In this document: one piece after another, positions 16,709 to 26,865 of the stretch
Layout: each line of letters starts with the position of its first letter
Numbering within the stretch: the first letter of the stretch is position 1
NCBI RefSeq assembly: GCF_001037495.1
Contig: NZ_KQ089822.1
Span: 2,046,001-2,110,000 of the forward strand
Direction: 5' to 3'
DNA: 64,000 nt
Source: Citrobacter sp. MGH106
GTDB taxonomy: Bacteria; Pseudomonadota; Gammaproteobacteria; Enterobacterales; Enterobacteriaceae
The notes under the pieces: model-generated
Database searches by the model: none
What the model saw: only the letters and a program-made list of their open reading frames with translations
Told to the model about the DNA's origin: nothing
Program-made: the position numbers and the translations under genes

Positions 16709-18250
16709 TTATGCGGATATGCCAAAGACCTGGACGGCCTGTTGTAAACGTGACGAACGCTGAGTTAAATCAGCGGTGGCGTCGGTCACGCGCTCCACCA
16801 TTTCGGCATTATTATGGGTCATGATACCTACGCGCGATATTGAATCATTAATCAGATCCAGCGCCTGAGTTTGTTCCCGTGTCGCCAGGCTAATGTCTTT
16901 GATCATCATCGACATCTGTAACACGTCGCCAATCATGCCTGTCAGATGCGTTTCCGTCTGTTCCACCATTTTCACGCCGGAGTTAACGTTCGCGACGTTT
17001 TTCTCGATAAGCAACTTGATCTCTTTGGCTGCAGACGCAGAATGCTGTGCCAGATTTCGTACTTCAGCCGCCACCACCGCAAAACCGCGTCCGGACTCTC
17101 CGGCGCGCGCAGCCTCGACGGCAGCATTAAGCGCAAGAATATTGGTCTGGAAGGCAATACTGTCGATAACGCCGATGATATCGACGATCTGGCTATTGTC
17201 GCGTGAAATGGCCTGCATCATGGCGATAGTTTGCTTCATGATATCGCCGCCTTCTGTCGCATTAACGCTGGTCTTATCGGCCATTGTCATGGTTTGAGCT
17301 GCGGTATCTGCGGTTTGCTGTACCGCACTGCCAATCTCTTCAATGGCGGCCGCTGTTTGCTGCAGATCCGCAGACGTTTCTTCGGAACGTGTATGCAGTG
17401 CAATGCCTTCTTTTGACACGCGCTGGCTAATAGAGCGAATACCGGCTATCTGCATACTGACGTCATCAACCAGGGAATTCAGATTCAGTCCGGACTGATT
17501 AACCAGTCGCATCAACATCCCGATTTCATCCACACGATTTAAATGGCAGTTATCGGGTTTACGTCCGGAGACCACTTTCTTCATTTGGCTGAGCAAAGTA
17601 TTAACTGGCTGACAAATTTGATACTTAAGGTAAATACCAAATAACACAAACAATGTCAGCATTCCACCTGCCTGAATAAACGCGTTCACTGGGGTAAAGA
17701 TTAATAATGCAGAGAGCAGGGCAACGAAAACTAGAGCATAATTGACGCGTTGACTAATACTCAACCATTTAAACATAGAGGCCCATGCCATTGCGCCACG
17801 GCGAATAACAATGCCTTTAAAAAGACGAAAGCCTTTAAATTTCTGGTTATTTATTTTTTCATATAGTTGTTCACTCGCCGTTATTTCTTCTCGCGAAGGA
17901 ACTGTGCGCACTGAGATGTAGCCGGTTAATTTTTCATGGTGCCAGACGGGAGTGACGTTTGCACGGACCCAGTAATGATCGCCATTTTGTCGGCGGTTTT
18001 TCACCATGCCTGTCCAGCTATCCCCCTGCTGTAACGTGTACCACATGTCAGCGAAGGCCGCAGGGGGCATATCGGGATGGCGAATAATATTATGCGGCTC
18101 GCCCATTAGCTGGTTTTCGTTAAAGCCACTGGCATCGATAAAGGCGGAGTTCGCATAGGTAATATGGCTCTCTTTATCCGTCGTCGAAAGCAGCGTCGCT
18201 TTAGCGTTAAGTTCGTGCTCAATTTGTGTAACGGGCGTGTTACTTTTCAT
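16709..18250 (-). CDS. PAS-domain methyl-accepting chemotaxis protein, Aer-like
   Basis: The protein has 513 residues. Residues 20-120 are a PAS domain close to that of Aer ([40 protein letters not shown] split across the FAD-type pocket), followed by two hydrophobic segments around 170-215, a HAMP-like region, and a cytoplasmic signalling domain whose hairpin tip is [20 protein letters not shown]. It has no periplasmic sensing domain and no C-terminal NWETF pentapeptide. Aer senses redox or oxygen through FAD and feeds CheA/CheW. This is a clear paralogue, not the aer orthologue, and may report another internal cue. It is a single gene with its own terminator. Confidence 0.9.
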   Translation of the reverse strand: MKSNTPVTQIEHELNAKATLLSTTDKESHITYANSAFIDASGFNENQLMGEPHNIIRHPDMPPAAFADMWYTLQQGDSWTGMVKNRRQNGDHYWVRANVTPVWHHEKLTGYISVRTVPSREEITASEQLYEKINNQKFKGFRLFKGIVIRRGAMAWASMFKWLSISQRVNYALVFVALLSALLIFTPVNAFIQAGGMLTLFVLFGIYLKYQICQPVNTLLSQMKKVVSGRKPDNCHLNRVDEIGMLMRLVNQSGLNLNSLVDDVSMQIAGIRSISQRVSKEGIALHTRSEETSADLQQTAAAIEEIGSAVQQTADTAAQTMTMADKTSVNATEGGDIMKQTIAMMQAISRDNSQIVDIIGVIDSIAFQTNILALNAAVEAARAGESGRGFAVVAAEVRNLAQHSASAAKEIKLLIEKNVANVNSGVKMVEQTETHLTGMIGDVLQMSMMIKDISLATREQTQALDLINDSISRVGIMTHNNAEMVERVTDATADLTQRSSRLQQAVQVFGISA

Positions 18251-18780
18251 AAAAGCCCCATGATGTTATGTATAATTCATACAAAGATCCCCGCATTAAC
18301 ACCAGGGGATATTAAAAAGCCGTTTTAAACCATTTTAATAAGAAACGCTGCATTCTCTACTAATCATCAGTTCTGCGAAAGTATCTCAAATAAAAATTTT
18401 AATGCAGGTGATTAGTGTTCTGTCATAAATATGAAACAATAAATACAAATGCATAACCTGAAAAGTCAGTTAAACTGACTTAAATTAAATTAGGCCCCGG
18501 CGAGTTCCGCAAAAATAAAATTGATAAGCAATGATGTCGCTGAATTTTCACCCTCAACAGAGACCCTATTATATTTTGTAGTCAGTAAAAACAAGACATT
18601 TTTTCTGAATCGTGCCATCGCCTGTGCAGGAATGACCAAACCATTCTGAAGCGATCTTACCCATGCCGGGAACAGGGGTGGTTATCTGTTTTTTAGCTGA
18701 GCAAATGTGAATTAAATGTTTCTATATGGTTATTTGATAATTTAATAATAAAGACATGTTAACAAACATGGGCCTGCAAC
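18251..18780. promoter_or_regulatory. Divergent regulatory gap between chemoreceptor and monooxygenase operon
   Basis: This 530-bp, mostly AT-rich gap separates two divergent transcription units and holds no supported gene. I could not find a convincing flagellar sigma-28 promoter for the chemoreceptor. Close to the operon start is a palindrome with arms CATGTT (18755-18760) and AACATG (18765-18770), a candidate operator. The first operon gene has only a weak ribosome-binding site. Confidence 0.45.
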
Positions 18781-19779
18781 ATGTCATATCGCCTGAGCAT
18801 TCTTGATAAAAGCCCCGTAGGGGAAGCTGAAACCGCCGCCATTGCCCTTGCCAGGACGCTTCATCTGGCGCAACTGGCAGAAGAGTGGGGATATCACCGC
18901 TTCTGGATAGCGGAACACCACAATACGCCGCAGCTCGCCAGTCCGTCGCCAGAACTGGTGATTGCGTGGATCCTCGGGCAAACACAGCGTATCCGCGTGG
19001 GGTCCGGTGGGGTCATGCTGCAGCACTACAGTCCGTATAAAGTGGCAGAAAATTTCAATCTTCTGGCGTCACTGGCCCCGGGTCGCGTTGACCTCGGTGT
19101 GGGGAAAGCGCCTGGAGGATTACCGCTGTCAACACAGGCGCTACAGCAGGGCATCAACCAGACAGAAAAGGGAACGTTTGCCGAACAGCTTTCTCAGCTT
19201 AATGGCTGGCTGTCGCTGACCGGTAAGGAAACTGCGCAAACGGTGTTCCCGACACCGCTTCCACCCACACCCCCGGAAGGATTTGTTCTGGGAGCCAGCG
19301 TTCAAAGCGCGCAGTTGGCGGCAGACTCAGACTGGAACTTTATCTTCGCTGCACATCTTAATGGTGACAAAGCACTACTGCGAGATGTTCTGACGTACTG
19401 GCAAAACAACAGCTCTCGCCCAACGATTGTTGCGGTACAGGTGATAGTGGCAAACAGTGCCGGGATCGCCGCGCAACTGGCGGAAAACGTGCAGATCTGG
19501 GGCGTGGAGCTGGAAGATGGCCAACGCGTCACGGTTGCCAGCGAAGAACAGGCTCTGGCTTTTGCCGCACAAGCGGGAAGCGCGCCGCGAAAAATTGCCC
19601 GACGCGAGCAGGCGTTGTTGCACGGTACTGCGCAGGAAGTGGTCGAAAAACTCACTGACCTGCATACGCACTACGGCATTGATGAGTTCATTATCGATAC
19701 CCCGGTGGCGGAAGGTCATGCGCGTCTGACATCTTTGCGTTTATTAGCAAAAGCCCATGCAGCCGTGGAGGTCGCCTGA
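18781..19779 (+). CDS. Luciferase-like flavin monooxygenase (MsnO8/CmoO-like)
   Basis: This 332-residue enzyme belongs to the bacterial-luciferase-like, FMNH2-dependent group, MsnO8 subfamily. The N-terminal block LSILDKSPVGEAETAAIAL and the later WGYHRFWIAEHHNTPQLASPSPEL and VDLGVGKAPGG are typical. Such enzymes need a separate flavin reductase and oxygen. It is the first gene of a seven-gene operon, and its stop overlaps the next ATG by one base. B. subtilis has a comparable protein, CmoO (YtmO), in the ytmI operon for salvage of modified cysteine. A role in C-S bond oxidation is therefore inferred from operon composition. Confidence 0.88.
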   Translation: MSYRLSILDKSPVGEAETAAIALARTLHLAQLAEEWGYHRFWIAEHHNTPQLASPSPELVIAWILGQTQRIRVGSGGVMLQHYSPYKVAENFNLLASLAPGRVDLGVGKAPGGLPLSTQALQQGINQTEKGTFAEQLSQLNGWLSLTGKETAQTVFPTPLPPTPPEGFVLGASVQSAQLAADSDWNFIFAAHLNGDKALLRDVLTYWQNNSSRPTIVAVQVIVANSAGIAAQLAENVQIWGVELEDGQRVTVASEEQALAFAAQAGSAPRKIARREQALLHGTAQEVVEKLTDLHTHYGIDEFIIDTPVAEGHARLTSLRLLAKAHAAVEVA

Positions 19780-20900
19780 TGTCGCTCGCCTCACAGCTTA
19801 TTAACTGGCGTCGCGAACTGCACCAGCACCCGGAGCTTTCCCTCCAGGAGGTGGCGACGACGGCCCGTATTCGCGACTGGTTGCACAGTGCGGATGTCAC
19901 TATTTTACCGTTTGAACTGAAAACGGGTCTGGTCGCAGAAATTGGTCAGGGAGAAGAGGTTATCGCCCTGCGAGCGGATATTGACGCATTGCCGATAGAA
20001 GAAAATGCCGATGTTCCGTTTCGCTCGCTGACACCTGGCGTGATGCATGCCTGCGGACATGACATCCACACCAGCGTTATGCTCGGTGCGGCAATATTGC
20101 TGAAGCAGCAGGAATTCCATTTGCCGGGGCGAGTACGCATTTTGTTTCAACCCGCGGAAGAAAATTTTGGTGGTGCGAAAACGTTGATCCGTGCCGGAGC
20201 ACTGCAAAACGTGGCGGCAATTTTTGGCATGCACAATGAACCCGGCTTGCCGGTAGGCGAGTTTGCCACTCGGGGCGGTGCTTTTTACGCCAACGTTGAT
20301 CGCTTTGTGCTGCGTGTTACGGGTAAAGGCGCACATGCCGCACGTCCACACGAAGGTAAAGATGCCATTTTGCTCGCCAGCCAGTTGGTGACGGTATTGC
20401 AAAGCGTTGCCAGTCGGGAGATTAATACGCTGGATTCAGTGGTACTGAGCGTGACCCGGATTCAGGGCGGAAATACGTGGAACGTCCTGCCAGAATTTGT
20501 CGAGTTGGAAGGGACGCTCAGGACACATCGCACTGAAGTTCAGCAGCAGGTCAAAAAGCGAGTGAGCGATATCGCCGCCGGATTTGCTCACGCTTTTGGC
20601 GCACAAATTGATGTTATCTGGCATGCCGGACCGAGTGCGTTGGTCAACGACACATACTGGGCCGATATTGCCACCAACGTGGCAAAAAAGTCCGGCTATA
20701 CCACGCACAAAGCCGATCTCCATATGGGGGGCGAAGATTTTGCGGTCTATCTACAAAATACGCCTGGCGCATTTGTCAGTATCGGTAGCGCCAGTGAATA
20801 TGGACTACACCATCCGGGATTTAATCCGGACGAACGATTAATTGAACCCGCCGCGAATTATTTTGCCCATTTAGCAAAAACGGCATTCGAACATCTTTAA
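19779..20900 (+). CDS. M20D-family amidohydrolase (N-acyl-amino-acid deacylase)
   Basis: The protein has 373 residues and belongs to the M20D peptidase family with HipO, AbgA and IAA-amino-acid hydrolases. Metal-ligand motifs are visible: HACGHDIHTS, QPAEENFGGAK, GMHNEPGLPVG and HMGGEDFAVY; the dimerisation lid carries GKGAHAARPHEGKDAI. It hydrolyses an N-acyl bond on an amino acid in the cytoplasm. In the B. subtilis cysteine-salvage operons SndA and SndB hold this position and remove the N-acetyl group at the end of the pathway. Here it is coupled to the upstream monooxygenase (one-base overlap). The exact substrate is not known. Confidence 0.9.
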   Translation: MSLASQLINWRRELHQHPELSLQEVATTARIRDWLHSADVTILPFELKTGLVAEIGQGEEVIALRADIDALPIEENADVPFRSLTPGVMHACGHDIHTSVMLGAAILLKQQEFHLPGRVRILFQPAEENFGGAKTLIRAGALQNVAAIFGMHNEPGLPVGEFATRGGAFYANVDRFVLRVTGKGAHAARPHEGKDAILLASQLVTVLQSVASREINTLDSVVLSVTRIQGGNTWNVLPEFVELEGTLRTHRTEVQQQVKKRVSDIAAGFAHAFGAQIDVIWHAGPSALVNDTYWADIATNVAKKSGYTTHKADLHMGGEDFAVYLQNTPGAFVSIGSASEYGLHHPGFNPDERLIEPAANYFAHLAKTAFEHL

Positions 20901-20926
20901 TTTTACCTGTTGGGTAAGGGGTTACT

Positions 20927-22240
20927 ATGGCTAAAAATCGGCAACTACGGCTGGGCACTATTCTGCACGGTGCGTCAGGTAATATGTCCGCATGGCGTCA
21001 TCCGGCTGCACAGGCCGATGCCAGTATTAATTTTGAATTCGTTAAAGAAACGGCGTTAATTGCTGAGCAAGGTAAACTGGATTTTATTTTTGTCGCCGAC
21101 GGACTGTATATTAATGAAAAATCTATTCCGCATTTTTTAAATCGCTTTGAACCGTTAACGGTATTATCTGCGCTGGCCAGTATTACCCGCAATCTTGGGT
21201 TGGTCGGGACGGTATCGACGTCATACAGCGAGCCTTTTACCACCGCGCGCCAGTTTGCCAGCCTAGACCACCTCAGCCAGGGGCGGGCCGGATGGAACGT
21301 GGTGACATCGCCACTGGAAGGATCGGCAAAGAACTATTCCCGTGCACAGCATCCTGAACATGCCCAGCGTTACCGCATTGCTGACGAATATTTGCAGGTG
21401 GTGAAAGGTCTGTGGGACTCATGGGAAGACGACGCGTTTATCCGTAATAAAGCCAGTGGTGAATTTTTTAATCCGCAGAAACTGCACACGCTAAATCATC
21501 ACGGCGATTATTTTCAGGTTGCCGGCCCGTTAAACATTGCCCGCACACCGCAGGGACGCCCAATTATATTTCAGGCTGGTGCTTCTGCAGATGGCAAAAA
21601 ATTAGCAGCGCAGCATGCTGATGCTATTTTTACCCATCAGGATTCACTGGCCGAGGCCAAAGCATTTTATCAGGATGTAAAAAACCAATTAGAGCTCACC
21701 GGGCGTCATCCTGATGAATTGCATATTTTTCAGGGCGTCAGCGTTATTGTTGGCGACAGTGAACAGGATGTTGAGCAGCAATATCAAACCACCGCCGCGT
21801 TGGTTTCTGTTACCGACGCACTGAATTACCTGGGTCGCTATTTTGAACATCACGATTTTGCGCAATATCCACTGGATGCGCCATTCCCGGATATCGGCGA
21901 TCTGGGTCAAAACAGCTTTCGTAGCACCACCGATGAAATCAAGCGTAATGCGCGGGAACGCGGGCTAACGTTGCGGCAGGTTGCGCTGGAGGCTGCCAGC
22001 CCTCGTCCCCGTTTTAGCGGTACGCCAGAACAGGTAGCAGATGGCTTACAGCAGTGGTTCGACGAGAAAGCGGCAGACGGTTTTATCATCCAGGGCGGAA
22101 CGCCGGATACCTTCCCACGCTTTGTTGAGCAGGTGATTCCGGTGCTCCAGGCGCGTGGCCTGTTCCGTTATGAATACCCTGGCACAACCCTGCGCGAAAG
22201 TCTGGGGTTAGCGGCACCGGCAAATCAATTCACACAATAA
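20927..22240 (+). CDS. NtaA/SnaA/DszA-family FMN-dependent monooxygenase (CmoJ/YxeK-like)
   Basis: This 437-residue flavin monooxygenase has the family opening [17 protein letters not shown], followed by [32 protein letters not shown] and [19 protein letters not shown]. NtaA, DszA and B. subtilis YxeK and CmoJ cleave C-N or C-S bonds with FMNH2 and oxygen. Beside an N-acetyltransferase and a deacylase, oxidative C-S cleavage of an N-acetylated S-substituted cysteine is the best reading. A GGTAAGGGG ribosome-binding region precedes the ATG, 26 bp after the deacylase gene. Confidence 0.9.
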   Translation: MAKNRQLRLGTILHGASGNMSAWRHPAAQADASINFEFVKETALIAEQGKLDFIFVADGLYINEKSIPHFLNRFEPLTVLSALASITRNLGLVGTVSTSYSEPFTTARQFASLDHLSQGRAGWNVVTSPLEGSAKNYSRAQHPEHAQRYRIADEYLQVVKGLWDSWEDDAFIRNKASGEFFNPQKLHTLNHHGDYFQVAGPLNIARTPQGRPIIFQAGASADGKKLAAQHADAIFTHQDSLAEAKAFYQDVKNQLELTGRHPDELHIFQGVSVIVGDSEQDVEQQYQTTAALVSVTDALNYLGRYFEHHDFAQYPLDAPFPDIGDLGQNSFRSTTDEIKRNARERGLTLRQVALEAASPRPRFSGTPEQVADGLQQWFDEKAADGFIIQGGTPDTFPRFVEQVIPVLQARGLFRYEYPGTTLRESLGLAAPANQFTQ

Positions 22241-22266
22241 ACTCACACAATAAGAGAAAAAACGCT

Positions 22267-23199
22267 ATGCAGAAAAAATCATTACTTCTCGCGCTGTCAC
22301 TGGCTTTCAGCGCCTCAGTCTGGGCAAATGACGTCACGATTAATGGTACTGGCGTCAGCCTGGAAGCCAATAAAACCCCTATCAATACGGCGAAAAACCC
22401 GCAGGCGATCGCGCAATTACCCGCCAACCTGCGCCTCGCTGTACCGGGCAAATTCACCGTGGCGATTGCCGGGCTGAGTCAGCCGCCGCTGACCGTTTTT
22501 GCGGATGACAATAAAACGCTAATCGGCAGTGAAGCCGATATTGCCCGCCTGGTTGCCGACAGTCTGGGACTGGAGTTGAACGTCGTGCCGACGTCGTGGG
22601 AAGACTGGCCGCTGGGCGTGACATCCGGCAAATATGATGCCGCAATCAGCAATATTACCGTGACCAAGGCGCGCAAAGAGAAGTTTGATTTTGCTACCTA
22701 TCGCAAAGATTCCCTCGGTTTTTATGTCAAAACCGGCAGCCAACTGACGAAAATTGAGAAAGCAGAAGATATTGCAGGTCTGCGCATTATTGTCGGTTCC
22801 GGCACAAATCAGGAAGCCATTTTGTTGGCGTGGAACGAAGAAAACCTGAAGAACGGATTAAAGCCGTTTACTCCGGTGTATACCAAAGATGATGCCGCCC
22901 AGACGCTGGCCCTGCAGTCAGGCCGTGCTGATGCCTATTTTGGTCCTAACGTCATCGGTGCCTGGAAAGCCGCTCTCAACGGGAAAACGCAACTGGTCGG
23001 CAGCGTGGATGGAGGATGGCCGAAGGCGGCGCATATCGCGGTAACGCTGAAAAAAGACAGCGGTTTAGTGCAGCCGGTACAAACCGCGCTTAACGGTGTG
23101 ATTGGCAATGGTGACTATGACAAAGTGCTGAACCGCTGGGGAGAAGGGGTTGAACGTATCCCGCAATCCGAAATTAATCCGGCGGGTTTAGGCGATTAA
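22267..23199 (+). CDS. Amino-acid ABC transporter periplasmic binding protein
   Basis: The protein has 310 residues and belongs to extracellular solute-binding family 3. Residues 1-20 (MQKKSLLLALSLAFSASVWA) are a signal peptide. The family blocks FDFATYRKDSLGFYV and LQSGRADAYFGPNV are visible. It should capture a polar amino acid or derivative in the periplasm for the permease and ATPase encoded downstream. TcyJ/TcyK and YxeM are the counterparts in the B. subtilis operons. The 27-bp gap from the monooxygenase gene and the shared strand place it in the same operon. Confidence 0.92.
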   Translation: MQKKSLLLALSLAFSASVWANDVTINGTGVSLEANKTPINTAKNPQAIAQLPANLRLAVPGKFTVAIAGLSQPPLTVFADDNKTLIGSEADIARLVADSLGLELNVVPTSWEDWPLGVTSGKYDAAISNITVTKARKEKFDFATYRKDSLGFYVKTGSQLTKIEKAEDIAGLRIIVGSGTNQEAILLAWNEENLKNGLKPFTPVYTKDDAAQTLALQSGRADAYFGPNVIGAWKAALNGKTQLVGSVDGGWPKAAHIAVTLKKDSGLVQPVQTALNGVIGNGDYDKVLNRWGEGVERIPQSEINPAGLGD

Positions 23200-23209
23200 G
23201 GAGACCTGT

Positions 23210-23719
23210 ATGAGCGATGAATTCCGCGTGGTGTCGCCAGAAGCTGCGGAGCTGCAGCCGATCCTTAACGGTCTGTTTGGCGAATATGCCTCACGCTATG
23301 GTGACTATTTTTCCCGTGATGCCGAAGTGGAGTTAACCGAATGGTATCTGGCACCGCAGGGGATTTTTGTGGTGCTGGAACGCGACGGCGAAATTATCGC
23401 TACCGGCGCTTACAAACCCTACAACGCTGATACCGCAGAGATTAAGCGCATATGGACCAAAAGTACCCTGCGTAAGCAAGGGCTTGCGGGACGAGTTGTG
23501 CAGGAGCTGGAACGCAGGGCATTGCTCGCGGGCTACAGCCGCATCTACCTGACGACGGGGTTTCGCCAGCCGGAAGCCGTTCAGCTCTATTTACGCCAGG
23601 GCTACGATCCGCAATTCGATATTGCACGCGATCCTGAAGAGTACAGTCAACCGCCATTCGATGGACGACTGCGCTTTACCAAACTGTTGACCATCGCAGG
23701 TCAGGCAAAAATAGCCTGA
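23210..23719 (+). CDS. GNAT-family N-acetyltransferase (SnaA/SnaB-like)
   Basis: This 169-residue GNAT enzyme has the acetyl-CoA loop STLRKQGLAGRVVQELE near residue 85 and the usual C-terminal block EAVQLYLRQGYDP. It lies between the binding-protein and permease genes, with 10-bp gaps on either side. In the B. subtilis pathways SnaA (YtmI) or SnaB (YxeL) acetylates the amino group of the imported S-modified cysteine so that the monooxygenase can act. The same job is likely here, but the substrate is inferred only from context. Confidence 0.88.
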   Translation: MSDEFRVVSPEAAELQPILNGLFGEYASRYGDYFSRDAEVELTEWYLAPQGIFVVLERDGEIIATGAYKPYNADTAEIKRIWTKSTLRKQGLAGRVVQELERRALLAGYSRIYLTTGFRQPEAVQLYLRQGYDPQFDIARDPEEYSQPPFDGRLRFTKLLTIAGQAKIA

Positions 23720-23728
23720 GGAGAGAAA

Positions 23729-24655
23729 ATGAAAACGACTGAAACCATCAAAGTCGTACCCGCGCGTTATTCGCTGCGCACCGCTGGCGCGATAGTGGCT
23801 CTGTTTGTGCTGGCGGTGATTATCCAGTCGGTGGCGTTTAACCCCCGTTGGGAATGGAGCGTATTTGCCCGCTGGTTTTTTGATCCGGTCATTTTGTCCG
23901 GCCTTGGGCAAACGTTATTGCTAACGCTTATCGGCACGTTGTTGAGCATTTTTTTTGGTGGTTTACTGGCACTGGCCAGACTTTCATCGTCCTGGCTATT
24001 GAACGGACTGGCATGGGGATATATCTGGTTGTTCCGATCGTTGCCGCTGATCGTGGTGCTGATTATCCTGTACAACTTCTCTTATCTGTACGACACGCTG
24101 ACGATTGGGATTCCCTTCACCGCTGTTCAGTGGGGCAGTTTTGAAACCATCAATGTACTCGGTCAGTTTTCCACCGCGGTAGTTGGCCTGACGCTGGTGC
24201 AAAGTGCCTATACCGCCGAAATTATCCGTGGCGGTTTTCTCGGGGTTGATCACGGTCAGTATGAAGCTGCCGCCGCACTGGGACTTCCAGCCTGGCGTCG
24301 GACACTGCGAATCATCCTGCCACAGGCATTGCGAACCATTTTACCCTCAGGATTCAATGAAATTATCAGTCTGGCAAAGGGGACTGCGATGGTTTATGTG
24401 CTGGCGATGCCGGAGCTGTTTTATACCATCCAGATGATCTACAACCGCACGCAGGAAGTGATCCCGCTGCTGATGGTCGGGGCCGTGTGGTATCTGGTCA
24501 TTACCAGCGTCCTGTCGCTCATTCAACATCTGGTCGAGCGCGCACTGGCACGCAGCGAGCGACGTTCAGCAATAAATACCACTCGCGCGAGCCGTGCGGT
24601 TAAACGTAGTCGTCAAATCCCGTCGCAGGAGGCTGTCCATGTCCCACTCGCCTGA
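23729..24655 (+). CDS. Amino-acid ABC transporter permease
   Basis: The protein has 308 residues with about five to six membrane helices and the HisM/GlnP-type inner-membrane signature. The EAA loop that contacts the ATPase is [22 protein letters not shown]-like around residue 180. It is longer than many family members because of an N-terminal membrane segment and a basic C-terminal tail ([20 protein letters not shown]). It forms the transport channel for the operon's substrate. Its 3' end overlaps the ATPase gene by 17 bp. Confidence 0.92.
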   Translation: MKTTETIKVVPARYSLRTAGAIVALFVLAVIIQSVAFNPRWEWSVFARWFFDPVILSGLGQTLLLTLIGTLLSIFFGGLLALARLSSSWLLNGLAWGYIWLFRSLPLIVVLIILYNFSYLYDTLTIGIPFTAVQWGSFETINVLGQFSTAVVGLTLVQSAYTAEIIRGGFLGVDHGQYEAAAALGLPAWRRTLRIILPQALRTILPSGFNEIISLAKGTAMVYVLAMPELFYTIQMIYNRTQEVIPLLMVGAVWYLVITSVLSLIQHLVERALARSERRSAINTTRASRAVKRSRQIPSQEAVHVPLA

Positions 24656-25415
24656 TGGTCATATTTCAATTACCAGCGTCAGTAAATACTTCGGGCGCCA
24701 TAAAGCGCTGGATAATGTTTCTCTTGAGATCCTTCCAGGTACGGTAACGGTTATTCTCGGACCTTCAGGGTCGGGAAAATCAACGCTATTGCGGGCAATT
24801 AACCATCTCGAACGCGTCGACGAGGGATTTATTCAGATTGATGGCGACTATATTGGCTACCGCCGACAGGGCGACAGGTTGTATGAACTTAAAGAGGCGG
24901 AGATCCTGCGCCAGCGCATCAACGTCGGCTATGTCTTCCAGAACTTTAATTTGTTCCCACACTTAACCGTACTGGAAAACCTGATTGAAGCGCCGATTGC
25001 GCACGGGCTGGCGTCGCGTAAAGCCGCCACTGAGAGGGCATTGACATTACTGGATGCGGTTGGGCTGCGTCATAAAGCCGATGCCTGGTCTCGGCACTTG
25101 TCTGGTGGGCAGCAGCAACGTATCGCTATTGCCCGCGCGCTGGCGTTAAATCCACGTGTAATGCTGTTTGACGAACCAACCTCTGCGCTTGATCCTGAGC
25201 TGGTAGGCGAAGTGCTTGATGTGATTAAAGCACTGGCGCAATCGGGAACCACACTGGTCGTTGTGACCCACGAAATTGGTTTTGCCCGGGAAGTGGCGGA
25301 TCAGGTCGTGTTTATGGTCGATGGCAAAATCGTGGAGCAAGGGAGCAGCGAGCAGGTACTGAACCATCCTCGTCATACGCGAACACAGCAGTTCTTGTCG
25401 AAGGTGTTATCGTAA
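24639..25415 (+). CDS. Amino-acid ABC transporter ATPase
   Basis: This 258-residue ATPase energises the importer. Walker A is GPSGSGKST, the signature [15 protein letters not shown], Walker [13 protein letters not shown], and the H-loop [10 protein letters not shown]. These match the polar amino acid uptake subfamily (HisP, GlnQ, TcyN). The start at 24639 follows a perfect CAGGAGG site and overlaps the permease gene by 17 bp; an upstream start at 24594 would add 15 basic residues with no support. It is the last gene of the seven-gene operon. Confidence 0.93.
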   Translation: MSHSPDGHISITSVSKYFGRHKALDNVSLEILPGTVTVILGPSGSGKSTLLRAINHLERVDEGFIQIDGDYIGYRRQGDRLYELKEAEILRQRINVGYVFQNFNLFPHLTVLENLIEAPIAHGLASRKAATERALTLLDAVGLRHKADAWSRHLSGGQQQRIAIARALALNPRVMLFDEPTSALDPELVGEVLDVIKALAQSGTTLVVVTHEIGFAREVADQVVFMVDGKIVEQGSSEQVLNHPRHTRTQQFLSKVLS

Positions 25416-25455
25416 AAAAACGCTGTTCCGCAGGAGTGCAAATCCCGGAACAGCG
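25414..25455 (-). terminator. Rho-independent terminator of the talarate/galactarate transporter gene
   Basis: The minus strand reads a 10-bp perfect stem (CGCTGTTCCG / CGGAACAGCG at plus 25446-25455 and 25421-25430) followed by seven T residues (25414-25420). It overlaps the stop codon of the convergent ATPase gene. Confidence 0.82.
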
Positions 25456-25480
25456 GGCGAAATATCGCCATACGGTTAAA

Positions 25481-26791
25481 TTAAGCGGCAGAAGGTGCCA
25501 ACGTTATGCGATCCAATGGCCCTACGATAAACAGATAAGAAATCAGGCCAATCAGTCCCATTGAACCAACGTACAGAATGGCGTAATCAAATGACTGGGT
25601 ATTAGACAGAATAATGCCGATAACCAGCGGGGTAATAATACTGGCCATATTGCCACACATATTGAACACCCCTCCGGCAATGCCCAGCACCTCTTTTGGC
25701 GAGGTATCGCTGAGTACGCACCAGCCAAGATTGCCAAAGCCTTTGGCGAAAAAGGCCAGACTCATTGCAGCGATAACCACAAATTCTGAAGAGGTATAGT
25801 TGGCGATAACGATGACGCAGGAGAGTAACATGCCGCAGATGACCGGCAACTTACGGGCGACAGTCAGACTGTAGCCGCGTTTCAAGAGCCAGTCAGAGAA
25901 GACCCCGCCCAGCAATCCACCAATGAATCCGGCAATCGCGGGGATACTGGCGATAAATCCCACTTTGAGGATCGACATCCCTTTAGCCTGATACAGATAG
26001 GTCGGGAACCAGGTCAGGAAAAACCAGGTTATCGAGGTGACACAGAATTGACCAATATAAACGCCAATCATCATCCGGTTGACACAGACGCTTTTAATTT
26101 GCGCCAGGGTGATTTTTTGCGGTTCCTTTTTATTTCCCAACGATGGTTCGCCACCGCCAGCACGAATATAATCAATTTCCTGTTGGTTCACTTTAGGATG
26201 GTGCATAGGGTCTTTGACTTTAACCAACCAGAATATGCCAAGAATAACGCCAATCGCCCCGATGTAATAAAAGACAAAATGCCAGCTCAGATTATGCAAA
26301 ATAATGGTCATCAGCGGCGTAATAATACCTAGCGAAATATATTGTGCGGCCTGGTAGACCGATGTGACAAAACCTCGCTCGCTATTGGGAAACCACTGCA
26401 CGCTTAAACGACTGTTGGCCGGGAATGCAGGCGCTTCGATGGCTCCCATCATCAGACGCAGGATAATCAGTACAACAAGCGGACTTGCATAGAGATAGAT
26501 AGTGCCCTGAAACATGGTCACCAGTGACCAGCCGATCAATGCACATCCATACACCACGCGGGAACCGTAACGGTCCAGTAACCAACCGCCGGGTAATTGC
26601 ATAATAACGTAAGAAATACCAAAGGCTGAGAAGGCCAGCCCCATGGCTTCGGGATCAAACCCGAGTTCCTTACTCATAATTGGCGCGACGACGGATAACG
26701 TCGCACGGTCAGCATAATTAAATACTGTGGCAAGAAATAGAAATATCAGGATGCTGTAACGCACTTTAGTGCGCTTTATTATTGTATTCAT
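25481..26791 (-). CDS. MFS sugar-acid transporter, GudP/GarP type
   Basis: The 436-residue protein has 12 predicted membrane helices and belongs to the anion:cation symporter family, which includes the glucarate/galactarate carriers GudP and GarP. The first helix region RYSILIFLFLATVFNYADRATLS and the loop GGWLLDRYGSR are typical. It lies 74 bp downstream of the L-talarate/galactarate dehydratase gene on the same strand, so it most likely imports that enzyme's aldarate substrate by proton symport. I chose ATG 26791, preceded by AGGAGTGG; the codon before it is GTG and could add one residue. Confidence 0.9.
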   Translation of the reverse strand: MNTIIKRTKVRYSILIFLFLATVFNYADRATLSVVAPIMSKELGFDPEAMGLAFSAFGISYVIMQLPGGWLLDRYGSRVVYGCALIGWSLVTMFQGTIYLYASPLVVLIILRLMMGAIEAPAFPANSRLSVQWFPNSERGFVTSVYQAAQYISLGIITPLMTIILHNLSWHFVFYYIGAIGVILGIFWLVKVKDPMHHPKVNQQEIDYIRAGGGEPSLGNKKEPQKITLAQIKSVCVNRMMIGVYIGQFCVTSITWFFLTWFPTYLYQAKGMSILKVGFIASIPAIAGFIGGLLGGVFSDWLLKRGYSLTVARKLPVICGMLLSCVIVIANYTSSEFVVIAAMSLAFFAKGFGNLGWCVLSDTSPKEVLGIAGGVFNMCGNMASIITPLVIGIILSNTQSFDYAILYVGSMGLIGLISYLFIVGPLDRITLAPSAA

Positions 26792-26865
26792 CACCCACTC
26801 CTGTCATTAGGTTTGAGAGCGTTTATGTAGGGAAGAGGGCGGGTTTTTATTTCCCGCCAGATACG

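Noticed and set aside
18251-18500. Flagellar sigma-28 promoter for the chemoreceptor
   Set aside because: I looked for TAAA and GCCGATAA elements on the minus strand and found no acceptable pair.
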